A stretch of DNA of 64,000 nt from Saccharothrix violaceirubra (lineage in GTDB: Bacteria > Actinomycetota > Actinomycetes > Mycobacteriales > Pseudonocardiaceae). Location: contig NZ_JACHJS010000001.1 of the NCBI RefSeq assembly GCF_014203755.1, positions 1,860,001-1,924,000 of the forward strand, in the 5' to 3' direction. The notes under the pieces were generated by a model that searched no databases, had not been told where the DNA came from, and saw only the letters and a list, made by a program, of their open reading frames with translations. Position 1 is the stretch's first letter; each line of letters begins with the position of its first letter. Shown one piece after another: positions 25,766 to 35,517 of the stretch. Both the position numbers and the translations under genes were made by a program.

Positions 25766-26938
25766 TCAGGCGTGCACGCCCGCCTGGTACTTCGGCACCC
25801 GCACGCTGATCTTCGTGCCCAGACCGGGCGCCGTCTCCACCACGAGGCCGTAGTCGTCGCCGTAGCAGCGCCGCAGCCGCTCGTCGATGTTGCCCAGTCC
25901 GATGCCCGCCGTGTCGTCCACCTGGCCGGCGAGCGTGCGGCGGACCGTGTCGGGGTCCATGCCGATGCCGTCGTCCTCGACGGTGATGTGCGCTTCCTCG
26001 CCCGCGTCGGCCGCCAGGATCGTGATCCGCCCCGGACCGACCTTGCCCTCCATGCCGTGCCGGACGGCGTTCTCCACCAGCGGTTGCAGGCACAGGAACG
26101 GGATCGTCACCGGCAGCACCTCGGGCGCGATCTGGAGCGTGACGTCGAGCCGCTCGCCGAACCGGGCCCGTTCCAGCGCCAGGTACTGGTCGATCGACCT
26201 CAGCTCCTCCGACAGCGTCGTGAAATCGCCCGCGCGCCGGAACGAGTACCGCGTGAAGTCGGCGAAGTCCAACAGCAGCGTGCGCGCACGCTCCGGGTTC
26301 GTCCGCACGTAGGAAGCGATGGCGGACAACGAGTTGTAGATGAAGTGCGGCGAGATCTGCGCCCGCAACGCCCGCACCTCGGCCTCCACCAACCGGGTCC
26401 GCGAGCGGTCCAGTTCGGCCAGTTCGAGCTGGCCCGACGCCCACCGCGCGACCTCGTTCGTCGCCCGCACCAGACCCGCCGACGCCTCGCGCGAGTACGC
26501 CGCCAGCACGCCCACCACCCGGCCCTCCACGGTCAGCGGCGCGAACACCGCCGTGTGCACCGGGCAGTCCGGCTCGGCGCAGGCGATGTCGAACGCCCGC
26601 GTCCGGCCGGTCTCGAACACGTCCCGGGCCAGCCGCATCGCGTCGGCCGCGTGGTGCTCGCCGCCGCCCTCCCACGCCACGACCTCGGTCTCGTCGGTCA
26701 ACGCCAACGCGGGCGTGCCCAGCAGCGTGCGCAGGTGCCGGGCCGACTTCTTGGCCGCGTCCGGCACCAGGCCCGCGCGCAACGGCGGCGCCGCCGACCA
26801 CGCGGTGTGCAGCGTCTCGAACGTGATCCGCTGCGCCTCGGTGAGGAAGTCGTTGCGGCCACGCGAGGTCCGCCACAGCGTGAGCACCACGGCCGCGCCC
26901 ACCAGCAGGATCGCGCCCGCCGCGAGGAAGCCGGTCAC
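25766..26938 (-). CDS. LytS-type sensor histidine kinase
   Basis: 390 residues, GTG 26938 overlapping the symporter stop. One N-terminal membrane segment (FLAAGAILLVGAAVVLTL), a GAF-like sensing region (about 55-190, including VVGVLAAYS), the His_kinase phosphoacceptor region RAQISPHFIYNSLSAIASY and an HATPase with PLVENAVRHG and GIGLGNIDERL. It would autophosphorylate and pass phosphate to the LytTR regulator at the other end of the operon. Coupling to an acetate-type symporter suggests sensing of a small carboxylate. Confidence 0.92.
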   Translation of the reverse strand: MTGFLAAGAILLVGAAVVLTLWRTSRGRNDFLTEAQRITFETLHTAWSAAPPLRAGLVPDAAKKSARHLRTLLGTPALALTDETEVVAWEGGGEHHAADAMRLARDVFETGRTRAFDIACAEPDCPVHTAVFAPLTVEGRVVGVLAAYSREASAGLVRATNEVARWASGQLELAELDRSRTRLVEAEVRALRAQISPHFIYNSLSAIASYVRTNPERARTLLLDFADFTRYSFRRAGDFTTLSEELRSIDQYLALERARFGERLDVTLQIAPEVLPVTIPFLCLQPLVENAVRHGMEGKVGPGRITILAADAGEEAHITVEDDGIGMDPDTVRRTLAGQVDDTAGIGLGNIDERLRRCYGDDYGLVVETAPGLGTKISVRVPKYQAGVHA

Positions 26939-28656
26939 AACCGGTCCTGACTGCGCAGACCCAGGTTCTCCGGCGCGTGCAGACGCACCATCACGTGGTT
27001 CACCCCCGGTGGTACCCGACGCGGCGTCAGCAGCGACACGACGAACATGACCACGAACCCGAGCGGGACCGTCCACGCCGCCGGCCGCGCCAGGAACACG
27101 TGGTACCAGCCGGTCCCGCCGCCCGAGCTGATCGTGACCAGGCCCGCCACCAACGCGGGCACGCCGCCCGCGAGCATGCCCGCCACCGCGCCGACCGTGG
27201 ACACCCGCGTGCTCCAGATCCCCAGCACCAGCAACGGGCACAGCGACGACGCGGCCACCGCGAACGCCAACCCGACCATGTCGGCCACCGGCACCTTGCC
27301 GACCAGCAGCGACATCCCCAACGGCACCAGCACCGCGATGATCGACGACAGTCGGAACCCCCGGATGCCGCGCAGCCGCAGCACGTCACGCGACAGCACG
27401 CCCGCCAACGACACCATCAGACCCGAGGACGTCGACAGGAACGCCGCGAACGCCCCGCCCGCGACCAACGCCCCCAGGAGCTGCCCGCCCAGCCCGTCCA
27501 CCATCCGGCTGGGCAGCACCAGCACCACCGCGTCGGTGTCGCCGGTCATCAACAGCTCCGGCGTGTACAGGCGGCCGAGCGCGCCGTAGATCGGCGGCAT
27601 CAGGTAGAAGACGCCCAGCATGCCCAGCACGATCAACGTGGTCCGGCGGGCCGCGCGGCCGTTCGGGTTGGTGTAGAAGCGCACGATCACGTGCGGCAGG
27701 CCCATCGTGCCCAGGAACGTGGCGATGATCAGCGAGTACACCGCGTACAGCGGGAACCGCTCGCCGCCGCGCATGGGCAGCGCCCAGTCGTCGTTGGTGG
27801 CCGACGGGATCGAGTCGACGTGCGGCACCGCGGCGCCCTTGGGGAACGTCAGCCGCGACCCGGCGGCCACCGTGTGGTCGCCCGCCCAGAGCATGCCGCC
27901 GCCGTCGACCCTCGTCCCGTCGACCTCGCCGACACCGGCGTACGTCGTCGGCTCCTGCACCCGGAACGCGGTCGCGGTGTCGAACGCGACCGTCGTGTCG
28001 CTCGGGAACGCCGGGAAACCCGGCCCGTCCAGGTCACGCGCGCCGTGCGCGTGCCACGCGACCACCAGGAACACCACCGGCACGGCGATCGCGGTGAGCT
28101 TGAGCCAGTACTGGAAAGCCTGCACGAACGTGATCGACCGCATGCCGCCCGAGATCACGTTCGCGGTCACCACCACGGCCACGACCAGCGCGCCCACCCA
28201 GTCCGGCGTGCCCGTGACCGTGTGCAGCGTCAACCCGGCACCCTGAAGTTGCGGCAACAGGTAGAGCCAGCCGATGCCCAACGCGAGCACGCTCGTCACC
28301 GCGCGCACGACGGGCGACGCGAACCGGGCCTCGGCGAAGTCCGGCAGCGTGTACGCGCCGCTGCGCCGCAACGGCGCCGCGACCAGCGCCAGCAGCACCA
28401 GGTACCCGGCCGTGTAGCCGACCGGGAACCACAGCATGTCCGGGCCGTGCGCGAAGATCAGCCCGGCGATGCCCACGAACGACGCGGCCGACAGGTACTC
28501 GCCGCCGATCGCGGAGGCGTTCCACCACGGCGAGACCGTGCGCGAGGCCACGAAGAAGTCCGACGTGGTGCGGGAGATGCGCAGACCGTACGTGCCGACC
28601 GACATCGTGCCGACCGCGACCACCAGCACGGCGATGATGCCGTAGGTGCTGCTCAC
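26935..28656 (-). CDS. Sodium/solute symporter, acetate (ActP)-like
   Basis: 573 residues with about 13 membrane segments. SSS-family signatures: SRTVSPWWNASAIGGEYLSA, the GGMRSITFVQAFQYW segment and GTMGLPHVIVRFYT, typical of the acetate permease ActP. An unusually long polar loop (about residues 212-280, with GGGMLWAGDHTVAAG) sits outside. GTG 28656 overlaps the DUF485 stop, matching the usual DUF485-ActP pairing. It would import acetate or another monocarboxylate with Na+. Confidence 0.9.
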   Translation of the reverse strand: MSSTYGIIAVLVVAVGTMSVGTYGLRISRTTSDFFVASRTVSPWWNASAIGGEYLSAASFVGIAGLIFAHGPDMLWFPVGYTAGYLVLLALVAAPLRRSGAYTLPDFAEARFASPVVRAVTSVLALGIGWLYLLPQLQGAGLTLHTVTGTPDWVGALVVAVVVTANVISGGMRSITFVQAFQYWLKLTAIAVPVVFLVVAWHAHGARDLDGPGFPAFPSDTTVAFDTATAFRVQEPTTYAGVGEVDGTRVDGGGMLWAGDHTVAAGSRLTFPKGAAVPHVDSIPSATNDDWALPMRGGERFPLYAVYSLIIATFLGTMGLPHVIVRFYTNPNGRAARRTTLIVLGMLGVFYLMPPIYGALGRLYTPELLMTGDTDAVVLVLPSRMVDGLGGQLLGALVAGGAFAAFLSTSSGLMVSLAGVLSRDVLRLRGIRGFRLSSIIAVLVPLGMSLLVGKVPVADMVGLAFAVAASSLCPLLVLGIWSTRVSTVGAVAGMLAGGVPALVAGLVTISSGGGTGWYHVFLARPAAWTVPLGFVVMFVVSLLTPRRVPPGVNHVMVRLHAPENLGLRSQDRL

Positions 28657-29039
28657 GAACGCTCCACCAACTCGGCGAACTCGCGTTCGTTGCGCTCGGA
28701 CTGGCGCACGTAGAACCACCCCGCCAGGACCAGCACCGGGAACACCAGCACGCCCAGCAGCAACCACGGCAGGCTCAGGCCGAACAGGCGTTGCGTGGCC
28801 ACATGCGGCGCGACCGCGAACACCAGCGGCAACGCCGTGATGCTGCCGCACACCACCACGCACAACAGCATGCCCAACCGCCTTTGGGTGCGGATGAGCG
28901 AACGCATGTAGACCGTGCCCAGCGAACTGCCCTCGTCGATCTCGCGCGACGCCGGGTAGGGGCGGGGCGCGCGGGGTGCCCTGGTGCGCGGACTGGTGAC
29001 CACGACCCGCTGCCGGTGCGGGCGCTGCGGTCCGGTCAC
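28653..29039 (-). CDS. DUF485 small membrane protein, symporter partner
   Basis: 128 residues with an Arg/Pro-rich N terminus then two membrane segments (LGMLLCVVVCGSITALPLVF and WLLLGVLVFPVLVLAGWFYV) and an acidic tail. DUF485 proteins (YjcH type) accompany ActP symporters. It overlaps both its neighbours by 4 nt, so the four genes are translated as one coupled series. Confidence 0.85.
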   Translation of the reverse strand: MTGPQRPHRQRVVVTSPRTRAPRAPRPYPASREIDEGSSLGTVYMRSLIRTQRRLGMLLCVVVCGSITALPLVFAVAPHVATQRLFGLSLPWLLLGVLVFPVLVLAGWFYVRQSERNEREFAELVERS

Positions 29040-29872
29040 GACGGCTGCCGGTTGCGGCGCACCAGCAGTTGCCGCAGGTGGCGGGCGTGCCGACGGCTGA
29101 CCGGCAGGACCGCGCCACCGATGTTGACGCTCAGGTGGCCGTCCTCCAGCCGCAGTTCCTCGATGTGGCCCAGGGCCACCAGGTGGCTGCGGTGGATGCG
29201 GACGAAACCGGCCGAGCGCCAGCGCTCCTCCAGACCGTTGAGCGCCGCGCGGACCAGCCCGCTGCCGGTCGCGGTGTGCAGGCGGGCGTAGTCGCCGTGC
29301 GCCTCGACGTAGCGGATGTCGGCCAGCCGGATGAACCGCGTGATGCCGCCCAGCTCCACCGGGATGACCTCGTCGCCCACGTCCGGCTTCTTCTCGACCG
29401 GCGGGGGCGCGGGCTCGGCGGGCTTGGGCGTCGGCCCCTCGTGCACGATGCGGTGCACGGACTCGGCGAGGCGTTCCGCGCGGACCGGTTTGAGCAGGTA
29501 GTCCAACGCTTTCAGCTCGAACGCCTCGACCGCGGGCTCCTGGTGGGCGGTCACGAACACGATGGGCGGCGGCTGGGCGAACCGGGACAGCACGCGGGCC
29601 AGGTCGAGTCCGTCCAGGCCGGGCATGCGGATGTCCAGGAAGACCGCGTCGACGGAACCGCCCGCGTCCATCGCGCGGTGCAGCGTGCGCAGGGCCGTGG
29701 TCGCGTCCGTGACGGCTTCGACGTGCGCCACGCGCGGGTCGGAACGCAGCAGGTAGACGAGGTCTTCCAGGGCCGGTGCCTCGTCGTCGACCGCGAGTAC
29801 CCGCAGCGTGCGTTCGAGCGCGTTGCGGCGCTCAGGTCCTTCGCAGAGCGGGCACGGCAGTCCAGACGTCAT
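29036..29872 (-). CDS. LytTR-family response regulator
   Basis: 278 residues. The receiver domain starts at RVLAVDDEAPALEDLVYLL, phospho-acceptor Asp in AVFLDIRMPGLDG, conserved Lys in LDYLLKPVRAE. A Pro-rich linker precedes a LytTR DNA-binding domain (IRYVEAHGDYARLHT, FVRIHRSHLV). It is first in the operon regulator-DUF485-symporter-kinase, so it probably controls transport of the ligand sensed by the LytS-type kinase, in the manner of BtsSR/YpdAB systems. The first ~22 residues hold an odd CPLC; a later start is possible. Confidence 0.92.
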   Translation of the reverse strand: MTSGLPCPLCEGPERRNALERTLRVLAVDDEAPALEDLVYLLRSDPRVAHVEAVTDATTALRTLHRAMDAGGSVDAVFLDIRMPGLDGLDLARVLSRFAQPPPIVFVTAHQEPAVEAFELKALDYLLKPVRAERLAESVHRIVHEGPTPKPAEPAPPPVEKKPDVGDEVIPVELGGITRFIRLADIRYVEAHGDYARLHTATGSGLVRAALNGLEERWRSAGFVRIHRSHLVALGHIEELRLEDGHLSVNIGGAVLPVSRRHARHLRQLLVRRNRQPS

Positions 29873-29892
29873 CGGTATCCCAAGCGGTGCGG

Positions 29893-30195
29893 TCAGACCA
29901 TCGGACGGTCATCCTCGCCCCTCGAGGTGGCCAAGGGCAACGACCGACGCGCCGCGCGCACGTCGCCCAGCGTCATCTCCAGTTCGAGGAACGCCTCCTC
30001 GGCCCGGCGCGCGGCCAGCGAGACGGACGCGGCGGCGGCCGTGCCGACGAGCCGGCGGGTGGGTTCGTAGAGGTTGCCGACGACGTCCGACCAGCGGCTG
30101 GCCATGCGGGCGAGTTCCGTGATCGCCTCGACGAGTTCGTCCCGACTGCCCGGCGTCGACACCGCACCGAGATCCAGGTGTGGCTCGACTTCCAT
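29893..30195 (-). CDS. Small helical hypothetical protein
   Basis: 100 residues from ATG 30195. After an acidic start it forms two helices (SRDELVEAITELARMASRWS and AARRAEEAFLELEMTLGDV). No domain recognised; size and hairpin shape are WXG/LXG-like but there is no WxG. A longer in-frame start 36 codons upstream looks less like protein. The gene lies just upstream of the LytTR regulator on the same strand. Confidence 0.45.
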   Translation of the reverse strand: MEVEPHLDLGAVSTPGSRDELVEAITELARMASRWSDVVGNLYEPTRRLVGTAAAASVSLAARRAEEAFLELEMTLGDVRAARRSLPLATSRGEDDRPMV

Positions 30196-30321
30196 TGGCA
30201 CACCCCCGAATCGCCGGATCACCGGTGCCCGATGTTGGCCCTCCGCACCGGCCACGGTCAACGTCTGGGACGAGTGGTCTCGATTGGTGCCACCGGATCC
30301 CACTCCGAAGACCGGACCGGT

Positions 30322-30870
30322 TCAGGGACTCGGCGGCACCAGGTCGGGCCAGATGGCCACGGCCCGGTCGGAGGCGTCCCGCAGCTCGGCCGCGTCGAAC
30401 ACGGTCGCGGTCTCCGGGATGTCGCCGTCCGGCCAGGCCACCACCAGCGTCAGCGGCCCGGCGGGCGGCATCGGGGTCAGGTAGTAATCCTTCCGCTGGT
30501 GGAACTGGCTGCCACCACCACCCTGCGGGACCAGTGCCGGCCGGTCGTCGGGCAGGTCCCAGGGGTCGACGGTCGTGGCCCGCCGCCCGTCCGCGAACCC
30601 GACCCCGAACCGCAACGTCGCCTCGATCGACAAGCGGTTGCCGGAGAACGGCACCCGGCGCCGGAAGGCCAGGAGCGTGAACTCCACGCCCTCCCGCCAA
30701 CACCGCACCTGGTCCAACACGACGACGGCGGACCTCCCCTCGCCCAACCGCGCCGTCCACGGCACCGTCGCCGGCAACACCCACTCGCGCGGCGCCGAGC
30801 GCGACGACGGGTCCCACGCCGTCAACTCCTCGAAGCCCTGCTTCCGCTCGGGAACGTCGAAGAACGGCAT
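30322..30870 (-). CDS. Hypothetical protein, strand-rich
   Basis: 182 residues from MPFFDVPERKQGFEEL. Strand-rich with conserved-looking aromatic segments (REWVLPATVPWTARLGEGRS, FHQRKDYYLTPMPPAGPLT and a C-terminal helix around DAAELRDASDRA). No membrane segment or known motif. It is the last gene after the AfsR-like regulator and MFS genes on the same strand, 20 nt after the MFS stop, so co-transcription is possible. Function unknown. Confidence 0.6.
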   Translation of the reverse strand: MPFFDVPERKQGFEELTAWDPSSRSAPREWVLPATVPWTARLGEGRSAVVVLDQVRCWREGVEFTLLAFRRRVPFSGNRLSIEATLRFGVGFADGRRATTVDPWDLPDDRPALVPQGGGGSQFHQRKDYYLTPMPPAGPLTLVVAWPDGDIPETATVFDAAELRDASDRAVAIWPDLVPPSP

Positions 30871-30889
30871 TTCCCCTCCTGGACCGCGA

Positions 30890-32104
30890 TCAGTTCAACT
30901 GCGGATTGGGCACCGGCGTGGGCGTCGCGTCGAGCCGCGCCAACGCCGGCACCAGGGCCGTGGTCAGCAACAGCAGCACGCCGCCCACCAGGAACGGCAC
31001 CCGCAGCGTCGTCACCGTCGCCAGCGCGCCGCTCAACGCCGCGCCCACCGGCACCCCGGCCCACCCGATCAACCGGTACACCCCGCCGACCCGCGTCCGC
31101 AACGTCCGCGGCAGGACCCGCTGCCACAACGCCGACGCCTGCACCGTCCACACCACGGCACCGAACCCGCCGAACCCGCACATCACGGCGACCACCGCCA
31201 CCGACCCGCTGACCCCGACGACCAGCAGCGACACGCCCATCACCAGCAGCGCGCCGCTCAACGCCGCCGCCAACCCCAACCGCGCCCGCAGCCGCCCGGC
31301 CGTCACGCCGCCGACCACGCCGCCCACGGCGCCGACCGCGAGCACGATCCCGAACGCCGCCACGGACCCGCGCAACGTCCCCGTCACCAGCAGCACCAGC
31401 AACGTCGTCCCCAACTGCAAGGCCAACGCCGCGACGCCCAACCCCACCGCCAGCAACCGGAATCCCTTGTGCCGGGACAGCCACAGCACCCCCGAGCGGG
31501 TCTCCGCGAAGACCCGGTCCTCGGCGCGCGTCCGGTCGTTCGACCCCACCAGCGGACGGACGAGCACCGCCGCGAGCAGGAACAACGCCGCGTCGATCGC
31601 GAACGGCAACCACACCGCGAAACCGAACACCACCGCGCCCAGCAGCGGACCCAGCAACTGCCGGGCCGCCACCTGCGATCCCTGCAGGCGGCCGTGGGCG
31701 CGGTCCAGTTCGTCGGCCTCCACCAGTTCCGGCAGCAGCGCGCCGGACGCCGTCAGGTGCACCGTCCCCGCGCACCCGAGCAGGGCCGCCAGCACCACGA
31801 GTGTCACCAGGCCCGGCGGGTGCCGGTGCACCAGCACCGCCAACCCGCCCACGAGCACCGCCTGCGCCACGCCCGACAGCCACAGCAGCCGCGCCCGGTC
31901 GAACCGGTCCACCAGCACCCCGCCGAACAGCGAGAACAGCAGCCACGGCAGGTGCACGGCGACGGCGACCAGGCTCACCGCGGTCGGCGACCCGGTCGAG
32001 GCGGCGGTCAGCAGCGGCAGGCCCGCCACCCTGATGCCGTCGCCGAGCATGGTGGCCGTCGACGCGGCCCACAGGCGTGAGAACCAGGGATCGGACACGG
32101 GCAC
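30890..32104 (-). CDS. MFS exporter (MdfA/enterobactin-exporter-like DHA group)
   Basis: 404 residues with about 12 membrane helices. Early MLGDGIRVAGLPLLTA and a FSLFGGVLVDRFDRARLLWL segment are MFS motif-A-like. Such permeases export drugs or siderophore-type products by proton exchange. It begins 7 nt after the AfsR-like gene stop on the same strand and is probably regulated with it. Confidence 0.9.
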   Translation of the reverse strand: MPVSDPWFSRLWAASTATMLGDGIRVAGLPLLTAASTGSPTAVSLVAVAVHLPWLLFSLFGGVLVDRFDRARLLWLSGVAQAVLVGGLAVLVHRHPPGLVTLVVLAALLGCAGTVHLTASGALLPELVEADELDRAHGRLQGSQVAARQLLGPLLGAVVFGFAVWLPFAIDAALFLLAAVLVRPLVGSNDRTRAEDRVFAETRSGVLWLSRHKGFRLLAVGLGVAALALQLGTTLLVLLVTGTLRGSVAAFGIVLAVGAVGGVVGGVTAGRLRARLGLAAALSGALLVMGVSLLVVGVSGSVAVVAVMCGFGGFGAVVWTVQASALWQRVLPRTLRTRVGGVYRLIGWAGVPVGAALSGALATVTTLRVPFLVGGVLLLLTTALVPALARLDATPTPVPNPQLN

Positions 32105-32111
32105 TCCGACG

Positions 32112-35087
32112 TCAGGACGGCGACAGTGCGGACAGCAGGTCGTCCGCGGTGCGTCCGAAGGTACCGAACCCGGAGCGGAATGCGAGGTCCCGACCGATAC
32201 GGGCGTGCCGCACCGCGTCGCCGACCAGCCCGTCGTCGCGCAACGCCTTGGCGATGAGCACGTGCGTGCGGGTCACCCCGTAGCGGTAGTCGCAGTCGGT
32301 CGCCAACTCCAGCGCCCGCCGGTGCGCCGCCGCCGCGCGACCGGGTTCGCCCTGGTGACGCAGCACGAGCCCGAGCGCGTTGTGCACCTCGGACTCGATG
32401 CGCGGACTGCCGCCCAGCTCCTGCACCAGCGCCAACCCCCGCTGTGCGGTCCGCAGCGCCTCGGCGTGCGCGCCGTCCAGGCACAACGCCGTCGCCAGGT
32501 AGGCCAGCCCCTCGGCCCGCGCGTGTCGCGCGCCCGTCCGGTACCAGGCGGCCAACGCGAACCGCAGCAACTCCACCGCCGACTCGTACGCGCCGGTCTC
32601 CAGCCGGCACCGGGCGAGCAGGCTCGCGCACGTCGCCTCCAGGTTCACGCCCTCCGCGACCCGCGCCCGTTCCAGTCCGTCGAGCAGCGACTCCTCGGCA
32701 CGCGTCACGTCGCCGCGCATCAACGCGACCGCGCCCAGCCCGGCCAGCCCGCCGATCCGCGCGTGCGCGCCCAGGTCCAGCATCCGCGTGAACGACGTCG
32801 TCGCCGCGGCGAAGTCGCCGAGTTCCAGGTTGACCACGCCGTCGAGTCCGGCGTGCAGCCACAGCGTGTCGCCCGTCGGCTCGGCCTCGCGCAGGTACCG
32901 CTGGGCGACCCGCAGGTTGCCCAGGTTGCGGTGCTCGGCCGCGAGCCACACCAGCATCGCGGTCTGCGCGGCCGGTTCCCGGTCGCGCCGGGCCGCGCCC
33001 AGGGCCGCGTCGACCGCGTGCAGGAACTCGACGTGGTGGCCGTGCGATCCGAAGTAGCCGCTCACGGCGTCGATCAACTGCCAGGCCAGCCGCCGGGGAC
33101 CGAACCGCGCGCAGTACTCGGTCGCGGCCAGCACGCTGGGCCGTTCCGCCTCCAGCCACGCCCGCGCCCGCGCCGCGCCGAGCGTCGGCGTCCCCGCCGG
33201 TCCCGGCCGCAGTTCCGGGTAGAGCACGTCACCGACCGCGACCGCCGTGCCCAGGTACCAGTCGAACAGCCGTCGGCGTGCCGCCGTGCCGTCGTCACCG
33301 GCCGCCCGCGACCGGTCGGCCGCGTAGTCCTGGAGGAGGTCGTGCATGGCGAACCGGTCCGCGCCCACCCGTTGCACGAGGTGCGCGGCGGCCAGGTCGC
33401 CGAGCAGCCGTCGGGTCGTCGACTCCGGCCCGCCGATCAGTGCCGCCGCGCCCGCGACGCTGAAGTCCGGTCCGGGCACCAGGCCGGCGAGCCGGAACAG
33501 CCGGGCCGCGTCCGGCGACAGTGCCGCGTAGGACAGGTCGAACGCCCGCCGCACGGCCGCCGAGTCGTCGTTGTCCACGGCCAGCGCGGCGAGCCGGTCG
33601 CCGCCGCGCAATTCGTCCACATAGGACGAGATGTCCGCGTGCGACGACCCGACCAGGTTGCCCAGCGCGATCCGCAGCGCCAGGGGCAGGTACCCGCACA
33701 GCCGCGCCAGTTCGCCGATCGCCTCGAACTCCGACATGGCCACGTTCGGCCCGAGCGACCGGGCGAGCAGCCGCCACGCCTCGTCGCCGCGCAGCACGTC
33801 GAGCCGCACCACGGTCTGGCAGGTGCCCGAGCACAGCTCGTTGCGGCTGGTCACCAGGACCGAGCACCCGGCCTCGCCGGGCAGCAGCGGCAGCACCTGG
33901 TCGGTCGACGCCGCGTTGTCCAGCATGATCAGCACGCGGCGGCCGCGCAGCCGGTTGCGGTAGCCGCGCACCAGCGCGTCCTCGCCGACCGGGATGCGGT
34001 CGGCCCGCACGCCCATCGCGCGCAGGAACCGGGCGAGCACGGCGGAGGTGGTCAGCGGCGGCGACGTCGAGTGGCCGCGCAGGTTCACGTACAGCTGCCC
34101 GTCGGGGTACCGGTCGCGCACGGCGTGGCCCACGGAGATCGCGAAGGCCGTCTTGCCCACCCCGGGCGACCCGCACACCACGACGGTCGCCGTCGACCCG
34201 GACAGCAGCCCGGTCACGCGCTCCAGTTCCTCTTCACGACCGACGAAGTTCCCGACCGGTGCGGGCAGCTGCGACACCGGTGTCCACTCCGTCGCGGCGG
34301 GCCGGTGCAGGGCCGGGTCGCCGGTGAGGATCGCGTGGTGCACGGACCGCAACGCCTCGCTCGGGTCCACTCCCAACTCGCGGGCCAACGCCGTGCTCGC
34401 CTGCCGGTAGGCGTCGAGCGCGTCGGCCTGCCGGTCCACCCGGTACAGCGCGACCATGAGCTGGGACCAGAAGCGCTCCCGCAACGGGTGCCGCGCGGTC
34501 AGCCGGCGCAGGTCGGCGATCACCTCGTCACACCGGTCGAGCCGCAGCTTCACGTCCATGAGTTCGGACAGCACCCGCAACCGCCGCTCGGCCAGGGCGG
34601 GCACCTCGGTCTCGTGCAACGATTCCGAGGGCACGTCGGCCAGGACCGGTCCCCGCCACAACGCCAACGCCTGTTCGTAGTGGACGACGGCACCCGCCGC
34701 GTCCCCGCCGGCCACCGCCGCCCGCCCCGCGTCGGCCGACACCCCGAACCGGTCGAGATCGAGGGCCCCGTCCGGCACGTCGATCCGATACCCGGTGGAC
34801 GTCGTGTGGATCACTGCGGGATCCCCGAGCACCCGGCGTAATCGCATCACGTAGACCGGCAACGTCTGCCCGGCCCGATCGGGCGGAACCCCACCCCAGA
34901 CCCGCCGGATCAACTCGGCGGCCGACACCGACCTGTTGGCGCACAGCAGCAACGTCGCGAGGACAACCCGGTGCTTGGCCGCCGTGATCGTGACCACCCG
35001 TCCGCCACGCCGGACCACCAGCGGCCCGAGCACGCCGAACTCGTCGTGCGCCAGATCCCTCGCCTCCGCTCCGTCCCGACGCAACAT
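32112..35087 (-). CDS. AfsR/SARP-family regulator with NB-ARC ATPase and TPR
   Basis: 991 residues. The N-terminal OmpR-like winged helix (about 20-95; SAAELIRRVWGGVPPDRAGQ), bacterial transcriptional activation domain (about 100-260), then a STAND ATPase with Walker A GSPGVGKTAFAIS and Walker B VLIMLDNAAS, and C-terminal TPR-like helices. AfsR-type proteins activate secondary-metabolite genes in response to signals. No cluster is directly adjacent except the MFS exporter downstream. ATG 35087 has no strong ribosome site; it is the first candidate upstream of the DNA-binding domain. Confidence 0.92.
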   Translation of the reverse strand: MLRRDGAEARDLAHDEFGVLGPLVVRRGGRVVTITAAKHRVVLATLLLCANRSVSAAELIRRVWGGVPPDRAGQTLPVYVMRLRRVLGDPAVIHTTSTGYRIDVPDGALDLDRFGVSADAGRAAVAGGDAAGAVVHYEQALALWRGPVLADVPSESLHETEVPALAERRLRVLSELMDVKLRLDRCDEVIADLRRLTARHPLRERFWSQLMVALYRVDRQADALDAYRQASTALARELGVDPSEALRSVHHAILTGDPALHRPAATEWTPVSQLPAPVGNFVGREEELERVTGLLSGSTATVVVCGSPGVGKTAFAISVGHAVRDRYPDGQLYVNLRGHSTSPPLTTSAVLARFLRAMGVRADRIPVGEDALVRGYRNRLRGRRVLIMLDNAASTDQVLPLLPGEAGCSVLVTSRNELCSGTCQTVVRLDVLRGDEAWRLLARSLGPNVAMSEFEAIGELARLCGYLPLALRIALGNLVGSSHADISSYVDELRGGDRLAALAVDNDDSAAVRRAFDLSYAALSPDAARLFRLAGLVPGPDFSVAGAAALIGGPESTTRRLLGDLAAAHLVQRVGADRFAMHDLLQDYAADRSRAAGDDGTAARRRLFDWYLGTAVAVGDVLYPELRPGPAGTPTLGAARARAWLEAERPSVLAATEYCARFGPRRLAWQLIDAVSGYFGSHGHHVEFLHAVDAALGAARRDREPAAQTAMLVWLAAEHRNLGNLRVAQRYLREAEPTGDTLWLHAGLDGVVNLELGDFAAATTSFTRMLDLGAHARIGGLAGLGAVALMRGDVTRAEESLLDGLERARVAEGVNLEATCASLLARCRLETGAYESAVELLRFALAAWYRTGARHARAEGLAYLATALCLDGAHAEALRTAQRGLALVQELGGSPRIESEVHNALGLVLRHQGEPGRAAAAHRRALELATDCDYRYGVTRTHVLIAKALRDDGLVGDAVRHARIGRDLAFRSGFGTFGRTADDLLSALSPS

Positions 35088-35517
35088 GCTGGTACTCGAA
35101 GGGTTGCCGCAGTACCACCGGATGGCCCTCGTTACGGAGGATCACCGATCGACACCCCTCAGCGACACCAACCCACCGGCACCACCACGACGACCACCCA
35201 CACCCGCACACCCCTGCGCCGAGCACCGGCACCATCACGGTCGACCCGGCTACCTACGCGCACCAACCCCTATTCCCGGCACCGGCAGCACGGCAAGCGA
35301 CCCACGGCGGCAGCAGTCGGGGGCGGAATCCCCCTGAGTGCCCCTTTTCGGTGGTCTGCCCGAGCGGCGAGCGACGGGGATCCAAGCCCCGAACGCGAGA
35401 CACCCACCTTTCGGCGCACCAACGCACAACTCACGGTGCCTGAACGCACAACTCACGGTGTCCGAGTGCACAACTCGCGCGTTCACGGGAGCAACAGCAC
35501 CCGAAAAGGTCTCGCGA
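35088..35517. other. Gene-free stretch with a 22-bp repeat array
   Basis: 430 bases between the AfsR-like gene start and the helicase stop. The first 320 are C/A-rich with no credible gene and presumably carry the AfsR-like promoter. The rest holds three 22-bp repeat units (35410-35475). Confidence 0.65.
35410..35475 (-). repeat. 22-bp repeat array, three units
   Basis: Units at 35410, 35432 and 35454 are the same repeat as at 16.9-17.2 kb in the minus orientation (each ends with GCACAACT). The first unit is diverged at its front. The array begins about 43 bp beyond the helicase stop. Confidence 0.85.

Noticed and set aside
30906-34841. 1311-codon open frame on the plus strand
   Set aside because: Antisense shadow of the MFS and AfsR-like genes.
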